Source of the DNA: Mya arenaria
Lineage: Eukaryota; Mollusca; Bivalvia; Myida; Myidae
Direction of reading: 5' to 3'
DNA: 64,000 bases
Assembly: GCF_026914265.1 (NCBI RefSeq)
Contig: NC_069135.1
Coordinates: 25,524,167 to 25,588,166, forward strand
Both the position numbers and the translations under genes were made by a program. This document shows, piece after piece, positions 48,356-60,500 of the stretch. How positions within the stretch are numbered: the stretch's first letter is position 1; the number at the start of each line of letters is the position of its first letter. The notes under the pieces were generated by a model, which was given only the letters and a program-made list of their open reading frames with translations, did not search any database and was not told the DNA's origin.

Positions 48356-51300
48356 CTATAAAAGAAAAAGAAAATAATCAAGTAAGCTACAATCAATTAA
48401 ATATCACTACAGGTGTTTGAAATCAGAACCAAATTTTTACGATATATTTTCAGAGATTGAAACCAGTCAATGATCAATAAAATAGACATTAGTAAAACAT
48501 TGTCATAAGCAATGCAACGGCCTAACGATAATCCACTTTAAAAAATACTTAATAAAGATTGTGGCTGAGTTTTAAAGATTTTAGTACCAACAGAATCTTA
48601 ACAGGGATTGTTATACAAGTCATGCGAAAAGGATTTTTTTTAATCGGATAAACAACAGGACATTGCAGCAAACTGGCTACTTTTATCCAGGTTGGGTTTT
48701 GTTCAGTCAAAAAGGGGCATAAGCCGACAACAACAAAAACAGGACATTGGTCTTGGCAGTATGCTGAGAACACAACGCTGAGCACAAACGCTAAGCACTT
48801 TGTGCTCAGGTGAGCTAAAACAAGACAATCCTATACAAAAAAACTAAAAAATATATGTATCAAATAAAGTTCTGATACCTCGTCTGTATATGGCTTGATC
48901 TGCTCGTATAATCTGTAAAGTGCTGCGTTCTTGTTGAAAGTTGTTTCCTGTTGGTTCTGAAAATGGTACGCCAAATAACATCACATTATATGAATCAATC
49001 TTGGATTCATTGTCACAGTAGCCAGTACTATGTGTTACATACGTACTACGCCTCAAGCATTAATGAGTTTTATATCTATTCAATGTGTTAAAAACGGTTA
49101 ATTGAAAGAAACAAAAATAACCTTAAAAAACAAGAGGGCCCTGAAGGCCCTGTATCGCTCACCTGATCCAATGTCAGGTGTGACATAGAGTACATAAATA
49201 CAAACATTCTGACATAGTTTCATGGTGATCAAAGAGAGAATGTAACCTCTACAGTGTTTACAAAGTTTTTCTATGATTTGACCTGGTGGCCTGGTTTTTG
49301 ACCTCTGATTACCCAGTTCAAACTCTACCTAAAGATCATCAAGAATAACATTCTGATCAAGTTCCATGAACATATGGTCATTAATGTGGCCTTTAGAGTG
49401 TTAACATGCTTTTCCTATTATTTGACCTGGTGACCAAGATTCGAACTTGCCAAGAGCTAATCAATATAAACATGCTGACTAAGTTTCATGAACATAAAGT
49501 CATAAATGTGACCTCTAGAGTACTAATAAGCTTTTGCTATGATTTGACCTAATGAACTAGTTTTTGACCACACATGACCCGGATTCAAACTTGAATTAGA
49601 GATTAATAATATAACATTCTGGCAATTTTTCATGAAGATACAGTTATAAATGTGACCTCTAGAGTGTTAACAAGCTTTTCCTTAAATTTGACCTGGTGAC
49701 CTAGTTTTTTACAGTTCATGACCCAGATTCGAACTTGGCTTACAGCTAATCAATATAAACATTCTGACTAAGTTTCATGAACATAAAGTCATAAATGTGA
49801 CCTCTAGAGTGCTAACAAGCTTTTCCTATGATTTAACCTAATGATCTAGTTTTTGACCGCACATGACCAAGATTTAAACTTGACTTAGAAATTATTAATA
49901 GAAACATTCTGACCAACTTTCATGAAGAAACATTTATAAATGTGACCTTTGTTGAGGAATATATACCTAGCTACTCTACCATTCATGCAATCCTTTAACG
50001 GAGAGATGTCTCCTTTACCATGTTGATTAGACTATTCTTATTTTGTTAAGCACAATTTAGAAGAAAGTTGGTTGCTCATACACTCATACTAGGGTTTGTT
50101 TCCTTGGTAGAGCAAGTGTTCAGTGAGTGAAATACAGCCATAAAACTAGACCACCTTACCCTGGGGTTATTCCCCTACAACCCTAGACCACTCTAACATT
50201 AATTGGGATTTATTCCAAGACCTCTTGGGTGAGAGGCGGACACCTTCACAACTAAAGCACTCTCACCCTGGATGGACGCTAATCTGTGACCACTTGGATG
50301 ATAGGTAGACACCTACACCACTTCATCACTCCCAAACGTGTTGGGCTGAATCTCCACGACCTCTTGGGTAAAAGGTGGATTCCTACACCAAGAGACAACT
50401 CACACGCTTGAGGCACTTGAATCCACCACCTCATTGGTGAAAGGTGGACACCTACATTACATGACAACTTTCGTCTTGGTGTAATTAGAATCCTTAACTA
50501 TTTGGTTGATAGACCCATTAAAACTACCAGGTTAAATGAATACGTACTCTGTTAATACTTGTCAGGTATTGTCCTAGCTCATCGGGTTTCTGCACGTTCT
50601 CTTTGACATTTTTGTAGAACTCCTGAACATGTGTTCTGAACTTCGTCAGCTCATTTCGGAAAATAAGCTTCTGAGTTGGCGATTCCTAGAATAAAGAATT
50701 TTCATAATAGATAAGCATCAATATGTTTTGTAATATGTGTGCATAATGTACTACAGTTGTGTACCAATTTGCCTTTAATAGTTGTAATCCGGAATTCAGT
50801 GAGAAAGGTTTTTCCGCTAATTTGCATGTAGGTACAAACACATTAAGCCCAGATTGTTGTGGTGATCTATTCATATTAAAATTCAGCTAATTCGTATGTC
50901 CTTTGTCCATAATAAATTATTTAGATGACATAAGTCATAACGGTTAACCAAGTATTGGTACCTATAGATTAATAACATTACGGAGTAAATCTATTCAGGC
51001 AGCCGACCCACATGCTACTTTTCGGATAGCTCAATGTTAAATATTGATGCCTGTTGTCCCCATGTCATTTTGAAGTCATCAGGTAGCATTTGAAATTATT
51101 TTGCGTGCGTTACTAATATGTAAAATAGATGATCCAAATTACACTATACATAAAGTTTTAACAGATATTATAAAAAGGTAAAAATGATCAAATAAAAACA
51201 AGTGGCAGGCAGATGTCAATAAATTTGAAAACCTGTCTTTCTTGTGACTTGTCCCTTGCTACATGTGTCACAAGCAAGCTTAAAATGTACAAATATCATT

Positions 51301-54300
51301 CCCAAAGAATTTTAATAATAAAAGCTTTCTCAACCTTTGACACGGCCTGTTCCGTGCGACTGAAGCTCTCAATGAAGACTTGACTGATCACATCCAGACT
51401 CTCCGAAACATAGGACGGGGCATTGATATCGAACAGAATTGACGGTGTCTTGATAAGCATGGCCCAGATGCGAATGGAGTAGCTAGACAAAATATAGGAG
51501 AATATTTGAGAATACAAACCAATTCAAGCAGTGGATTGCATTCAAGACCTCTGTTAGGTAGTTACGGCCGTCCATGATGTCAAAAAGGACCGGCAGAGGA
51601 TAGCCGGATACGAATGAAGTAACTTGCAAAATCAAATAGTATCTGTACATGGATCAATATCATTTAATACATTTATCATGATCATTTTTAGGCTGACGTT
51701 TGCTAAATACTGTGAAATCATTAATGTTCGCGGGACATTAATGTTTGTGGTTTTCGTGGGTTGTGTGATCCACGAATTCAAAATCCCACGAAATATAGAC
51801 CCTTTATTCACGTTTTCATTTGCAATGTTATGAACATACTCTAGTCTAGTTTTCATAGAGATCTCAGTATACGGCAGTATACGGCGTAAAAACCGATCTC
51901 AAAATATATCGTACCGTTAATGTTTTGCTAATATATTATATCTGCCTTTAACAAATAATAGACCAAATCAATTCACTGTGTTTTTTTACCAAATCAATTC
52001 ACTGTGTCTTTTATGTGCGTGTTGAATATCAGTACTCGATATTTTTCTTTAATGAAATATTTAACCAATTACATTGATTGTTTACTCAAATATACGCAAC
52101 TTTTCGGTGTTTTCACAGTTTGCAAAATTCTTAATTGGCATTAAATGGTTATGCATAACTATATCTCTCATCAGGGTACATCTTCTTTTATGACCTTAAT
52201 TTCCAATTAAATCGATAATTGACATGGGTACATGCACTAATTTGCATGTAGTACTACTCTAGAGGGTGTCATAAACGGTGTGACGTAGAATACAAAAATC
52301 ACATGCACAGCGCGTGGAGATTCTTCGAACAACTTAGGATGATCGCAGTTTCGGATTAATTTTCTTCAAAAAATGAAAAACCACAAAAATCAATACCCAC
52401 GAAAATGTAAATTTTCAGAAAACCACGAAATTTCATGCCAACGAAAATAAATGATTACACTAAGTATCCCCAGTAAATTTACATTTTACTGACCGTTCCA
52501 AGGCGGTACCTAACAATCCTTGATAAACATACCTAGTTTTTTATATAGTATATATGCACTGTGCTATTTATAGAGTTTTTTGCAGTTGTTCCATGTTTCT
52601 CGTTTGTAATATTTTGTTTTTGTGTTCTATGTCTTTGGCGTTTACCCAGTGCCATTAAACAGGGTTTATGTTTTAACTTTAGGCTACTGAGCTTGTTTCT
52701 GAAGTTTTTCACATAAGTATTTATAAAATAATTATATGTTAAACTTATTTTAAAAAAAAATGTGAAAACAACATATTTGTAAGAGCATAACATGTTTTCG
52801 TGCATGCTTTAATACATATAAATCTATATAACATATATTTTGAAGGCATATTATTTGCAATGATGTTACCTGGTAGTATGCTAATAAAAGAACAAGCTTT
52901 TACGACGATCATCATTCCTTTCAGCAAACTACTAGGCTTACCTATGGCTTTTCCACGCATGTAGTGTGTCGGGATCTATTTTTTGTTTTTCTGCAAGATC
53001 ATCCAGGAAATCATAGAGGAACTTGACAGGCGGAGGACACTTGCTGCTCTCCAATACCAGGCTGAACAAGTCATCAATGTACTTCACAAGTGACAACTGC
53101 GCGGAAAGAAGTAGGTTTGTATAACATGTCTTCGACATTATAAGATACGGTTTATTTCCTTTACCTAGTCATAGTGCATAGGGGTAGATTACATGTAAAT
53201 CACAATTTATACGTTATGTGGTAAAATGATAAAACATAAGTAACTTAAGACGTTATGCAAATAAATGTTTAAGCTCAGTAGGTCAAAATCATTGAATGTG
53301 ATTCCCATTCTTTATTTCCTCAATAAAACAAGAGCATCATATACCAAAGTGCTACTTTTGTTACTAAGATTGACTTAGGTATGAATGCTTGTACTGGTGC
53401 AGGTTCTATAAAATATACCCGACATTTCAATAGTAAGCAAATACAAGTTTCGCAAGATGAAAAAGCGGTCAATAGATCACCTAAAACACAAGACAAACGT
53501 TCGATTTTGGAGTCACTTTAATCGACCGAATAAAAACATTTTATCAGATCCATTTCTATTTGATTATATAAAATACATAAAATTTCATTATTTAATTCAC
53601 GAACTAAGCCTTAAACCATGAAAAATATTTCTGATCTTGTTTCTGCTGACAACTTATCTTCTATTTGACTTGCCCAGTCAGATAAGCCGACTGAGTTTTT
53701 CCCTTGCCCTTTGACAATTGTACTGTTCTTGGGCTTATGTTATCACAAACACCGCTGTCAGTTAAGTGAATAATGTTACGCTATGTTCAGGTTTTAGTAG
53801 TGATTCACATCCCATTATATAACAATTACCTTGGTTGTTATAAGCCTGTTCAAGTACAGCTCATCAATGGCAGATTTCTCCTTCTTGTTTGCATCATCAT
53901 CCTTTAACTTAAATTTTATGTTATATTTAAATTATAAGCAGGCAACATAAGACAAAAATCTTTTTTATTATAAATAATAGTTCTTCAACTTACATATTTA
54001 ATTAAATACTATGACTCTGTTTCTATTCAGGGTATATATTATAAAATATCATAGCACAATCATTAAATCTTTAGACTGTTTTAAAAAATATATGGTATTT
54101 CAATGTATTTTTGGTTACATTAACTAACCCGACGTAAATAAATCAATATAACAGCACGAGTAAAACCGGTTGGTCCTTTTTCTGTTTATACTGGAGAAGG
54201 CTTGCGTTAAAAAGAATCTGTCACATTATACACAGTTATATTCAAAGCACCCAGGAAATATTTTTGAAAGCGTGCGAAAGGCTCGCTTACTATTATTGTT

Positions 54301-57300
54301 TTTCAGAGCTTAATGTGTGTATCATTTGATGACTCGTAACCTGCAATTAAAAACTACTAAATGTATGTGATGTTTAACATTAAATACCAAGTGCCACTGT
54401 TTCAGTTCCATCGGGTTTTCTTCGTCATGCGAAGTGGAACACTCGGCAGTCAACGGTTGGTCTGACCCCATACTGTTGACATCGAAGCCAGGGTCAATCT
54501 GTGCCAAGTTCACTGTAAATAGATATAAGTGTTAATTTGGGGGGATTCTTGTCCTGTATAATTTATATAAAGTTAGCATGGTTGTAGTACGAGATAAGAA
54601 AGGGTATAACATAAACTAAAATAGTAAACTACATGTATATTGTTGTTGTCAAAACATTCAAACAGGTGAAGAGATGAGGAAGGCAATAACTCCTTTATTT
54701 AATTCCAAAGCTTATGTGCAGCATCAAAATGATCAAGTTATGTTTTCGTACGCGGTTGATAAAAATTGTGGCAATACAAAATTCTGTTTTGTTATCATTC
54801 CAAATTATCGATTTTATAACCAAAGTGTGTTATATATCCTTTAAATTAAATCCAGAGACTATAATTTCACTTAAATTAGATTCACAATTTTGTTGGTAAT
54901 ATTCTTTAACGGTAATAAAAAGACGTAGATTGCATTATTTCGTTTGGTACTTTTTTGACTTATTATTTTTTGCTAATTTATGACGTTTAAAAGTAACTGT
55001 AAATTTAATACTTTGTCTGGTCTTCAAATCCTTACATGATTGATTAGCAAAACAATCATAATTGAATCCTTGTGAAATTAATACAATCTACAGTACCATA
55101 ATCCTCCTGCTGACTGAGCTCAGCATTCCGTGGATCTACTAGGGCCATGTTACTTTGGTCGGCCACTGCGTAGTGCGCCAGTGTGTTAACACGAATCCAT
55201 TCATCATCACGCTTGGACGTGTTGTCTTTATCACGAAGTATCATACGTCCGCTGAATCCGGCATGCCACTCTAATATAAGAAATAATATGAAAAAAATGC
55301 TGAAAATTAGATGTTACTTTTAAACATTTGTGAACCATCCATTAAAACAAGATCCCAACACACACATGCCAAAGCTCATCTATTTTTTCAGCTTATTAAG
55401 TGTCGAATAACTCGAAAGACGTTTAGCATGTAATTGTGCATTTTATTGTGGAAGCAGCGGTGCGTTATCGTTATAGCTTGAGTCTTTGCAGAAATGTCTA
55501 TTTAAGTCCCACAATAAATATTATGTATTTGACAGTATCAATATCTTTATCAGAGCCTACCATTATGGTCAGCCAGGTCACCGCTCATCTTTTATGATCT
55601 TTGATCCATTCCTTTGGAGAATACCCATCGTGCAACATTACCAGTACAAAATAGCCTTTTACACCATCATTTGCTTTAATTTCGAATGCGTTTTTACCCA
55701 GTGAGCAGCCAATCTAACCATACGCTCTTTGCTCTTGGATATTTTTGCCAGATTTAGCCATATTTAAGTCGGTATGAAATGCTGTTTGACTTGCTATGTT
55801 GCCTTTCAAATTGAATAACACGACTTGTGTATGTGGAAGAAGTGTAAAATTCTAGGACAGATTAGTCAATGCCAATTCCAGTGGAATGCTAAAAATGTAT
55901 ATGAACAAGGAAACCATCATTTTGCAGCAATGTTGCCACTACGACTACCAATAAAACGTTCCTCATATTTGAACGACTCTTATATGAACATGACAATAAC
56001 AACACAAGAGCTGCATGTTTCTTTAACAACAGATAAGCAAAACATAACATAAATTGATTTTTAAGGATCAATTATTCTAGATAATGGTTGTAATAGATAT
56101 CAGTATACCATTGCCTTTGAGCAGTCGCACAAATGGCCATTAGTGCAAACTTATATCTTGTCGTTCCTTGTTTGGGGCGTAATACAACACTTAAGTATTT
56201 CATTGTATTACACAAGTGTAATGTAACTTTAGTTGGCGTCATTTCATACAACCTATTCACTATTAAAACCTTTACTGACAAACGAGTAAAAATTGTAATT
56301 TAGGCAATGAATGGTGATGTCATTATAAATTGAATTGCCTTTTGTCCTTGAATTCAAATTTTCTGAATATAGTTAGGCAAGGGTGAAATGTTTGACAAAG
56401 ACTCACATAGTTCCTTTATCTTATTTTTAATATATTTTGTATGAACTGGCAACTCATGTACGATCCTATATAAGTCATTTGAGCAAGTATCAGACACAAT
56501 GAAATTGCTATGCCTACCAAGAAGAAGTTCAGTGGGATCTACGGGAAGTTGCGAGGCCGGGTAGTTGACATAGATCTGGTCGAGACACTTTGCTTTCACC
56601 TGGTTAACTGTGTCGCAGTCGAGAGCTTTACATGGGTAGATTTCCTCTCCATTGTCGACCACTACGTTCAATGTCTAGGAAGCAAGTTTACATTCAGCAA
56701 TATAGTTAAAACATACAGATGCAATAGGAGTTTGTTGTTTCAGCAATTACCGTGATGAAACATAGAATATTTTAAATGCAATCCTGATGTTGCTTCCAAC
56801 AGACATAATGTTAATTTAACGTTTACGCCAACAATGTTGACCACGCTATGACAACATAAGTTTCTCCCTTTTTTCACGAATTAAAGATTTCCATTATTTT
56901 AAAAATAATATACTTTTTAACAAGAAATTAAAACACAGAATATCATGTCCTTCTTTATGTTGAGCACCTACCAATGCTTTAGCCTCAAACTTCACATCCG
57001 TCGTTTCCTCGTCTGTGGCCGAGCCTTGATATTTCCGGAGCAGTTTCTCCTCCGAAAGTGTGTACTTTGCATCGTTGGTTAAAGCATCGATAGGGCCAGC
57101 CTCCATCGTTTTCCTCGTGGCGATGTACAACAGGTACAGAAGTGAACCGGTGTGATCCTTAAAATTGAATTCACACAGGTATGAGTGAACACCAAATTAA
57201 GTAGTAAAACAAGGTTCTTTTGCATAAATATGTCGTTCTTTCATGTCTAATGTATTGCTTTTATTCATTGATATTCAGAATGACAGCGAGGCCTTATTAA

Positions 57301-57489
57301 AATGGAAACGGAAGTACAATTTTTTTTTTGTCTATATCATTCTCTTTGTCTATATCAAACTTGGCCGACCTCACCCAATTTATCAGTCTTGACTCACGTA
57401 TGTCAGAGACTATTCGTAAAGTACGCTTAACTTCCCCTTTCTGCCTCATCTAGGTCACCTCTAAGTCTCCTCTAAATCATATGTTTATA

Positions 57490-57542
<53 letters not shown>

Positions 57543-60500
57543 ATATAATCTCCATTAAAACCTGCTATTCAAGACTAAACACATTGGTCTCGTCAGAATA
57601 ATATCATTTAATCAGTTTAATTTAATAGATAAGTTCTGGGGAGAGAAAAAAACTTGTTTGTACAAGCTGTTTAAAATTAGACCTTGGCAAAGTCTATTTT
57701 GAACTCACACATGTTTTTTGTTGCACTGTGACGCTACATCAAATGGAACTCAATTTATTGGTTTTGCGCTAGTTTGTTTTACGCTGATCAATAAGAACTT
57801 TGAACTTGTCTGTCATAGTTTAGTGATTATCAGCTAAGAAGTTTCTCAGAAGAACTCAACTCAACAAGGAACACTACCTTAACAATAAGTTTAGGGTACA
57901 TTGCTTAGATAAACTAAGATCTGTTCAGAATTATCGTCCCAACTCAACTAAGAACATTACCTTTAGGTGAGGGTACAAACAGAGGGACAGCCAGTTGCTC
58001 AGAAGCTTCTCCGTGATACTCTCACTCCTGTAAATAGTAATTTGTTAACATCGCACATGTATGCAAGACATAACTGTTGGCAAAATGAGGAACAGGTAAT
58101 GGCAGAAATGTATTGTTTACAATCCCTCGCTCATCGATTGCTTTCGAACTTTTTTGTTTGTTGTTGTTGTTTTTTTCAATTGGAAAAAACTTGTTACAAT
58201 GTGTATAATTGCCCCTTATTTCAACTAAGACCTATTTGCAAGCTTTCAATATCAAAACAGTTTTTTTTTATATATCTTTATGTTTTTTTATATATTTTTC
58301 TTCCGCACATAGCTACTGAAATAATATAATGTTGCCAAGCATGCATAGTTCACATATACAATGTATGTCTACCGGATACCATAAAAGGAAATAAATTTAC
58401 CTTCTGAACAATGATTTCACGCCTCTCTTGGAAGAAGGGTCCTCAACCAATTGGGTGATCAGAACTTGTAACACTCTTAAAACATCATAAACAACATAGG
58501 GTTTTTTAAAATAAAAATACCATTTCAAAGCAAAAGTGTTTTTGTTTGTTTTATCGAAACTAAGATTTTTATTCTAGACATCTGTTAAATTATTTTTTCA
58601 ATTCCTCAAGATGATTCTGCACTATGGCCCCTGTATTAACACATAAATAACAAGAGCACCGCGAAACGGAGCATTATACGCCCGAAGAAGATTCGGCTTG
58701 AGGTCCTTTTAATGTAGTGATGATTTGTATAAAGTTATTTGAAAATCGCTTTATTAGTTACCAAGTTATGGCCCGGACACGGAATTGCTAACGGACGAGT
58801 AACAAAGATGTGGCCCGGACACAGAATTGCTAACGCCCCCCCCCATGGTGATTCTAGTCTTATGAGTTATTGCTTGGACATGGAATTGCTAACGTCCCCC
58901 CATGGTGATTCTAGACTAGATTCTAGAGGTATGGACCTGGAAATTGCATGTGACACATCCTTTTAATGCAGTGATGATTTGTATAAAGTTATTTGAAAAT
59001 CACTTTATTAGTAACAAAGATGTGGCCCGGACACAGAATTGCTAACGCCCCCCATGGTGATTCTAGTGTTTGAGGTATGGATCTGAAAATTGCGCGCAAC
59101 ACATCCTTTTAATGTAATGGTGCTTTGTATAAAGTTATTTGAAAATGACTTTATTAGTGACCAAGTTGTGGCCCGGACACGGATTTGCTAACGCACCCCA
59201 TGGTGATTCTAGTCTTTGAGGTATGGACCTGGAAAGATGTGGCCCGGACACAGAATTGCTAACGCCCCCCCCCCAATGGTGATTCTAGTCTTTGAGTTAT
59301 GGCCTGGACATGAAATTGCTAACGTCCCCCCCATGGTGATTCTAGACTTTGAGGTATGGACCTGGAAATTGCATGTGACACATCCTTTTAATGTAGTGAT
59401 GATTTGTATAAAGTTATTTGAAAATCACTTTATTAGTAACAAAGATGTGGCCCGGACACAGAATTGCTAACGCCCCTCCATGGTGATTCTAGTGTTTGAG
59501 GTATGGACCTGGAAATTGCGCGCGACACATCCTTTTAATGTAATGATGCTTTGTATAAAGTTATTTGAAAATCGCTTTATTAGTTATCAAGTTATGGCCC
59601 GGACACGGAATTGCTAACGGACGGAGAGACGGACAGACGGACAGACAGAAGGACAGACGATGGAGGCCATAACATAATACGACCCTTCGGGCGTATAATA
59701 AGCTTACTCATGCATGTAGTCCATACGTCCCATCATGATGGCGCATAGATTGCCAGCAAAATTGGATCTGTAATACCAAAAATAGTCAATTACCATTCAC
59801 TGATATAAACAACATACCAAAATTATTACGGCCAACACTTCAACAATACAGCTACATCTGAAACTATAATATTTGAACCACAACATGCAGGAACATGCTG
59901 TGACAGTTCTTATGGTGTTATACATTAGCATTTAAAATATGTTTTTCAAAACAAAGAAATGTTCAAATCATTAAAAGTATCTGCTACATGTTAACATGTC
60001 AGTCACACAATGGATTGCCAATATTTCAATTCACAGCAAACTATGATTCCATATTTCCTGTAGCTTACGTCAGCTTACATTATATTTCCCGAATATGTAA
60101 TTTTTCACAATTATGTCATATTTCCCGCTTGCAAACCTACTCCCTGTAACATCATATTTCCCGTTTGCATAATATTTTCCGCTAACATATTGTTTCCCGT
60201 TTACATCATATTTCTGGATTACGTCATATTTTTCCACTTACGTCATGATTCCAAATTTCATCATATGTACTTAAAAATAGCTTAATCATTATATTTTTCA
60301 ATGGATTTTGCAAATTATTGAAATATAGTTAACTTGCCAAAAAAAGAGCAATATTTTATTTTTTCTATTCAATGAAAAGTTTCAATATCTTTACTGGACA
60401 TCCACAATGATAAATAGATAACTTTGGTTTATTCTAAATTCATTTAGTTTGATTGTGATGATAGCTGAACGCTGATATGAAATGCTATCAAGTCCATTTC

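Noticed and set aside
56510..56755. 81-codon plus-strand ORF
   Set aside because: Antisense shadow of plexin exon 6.
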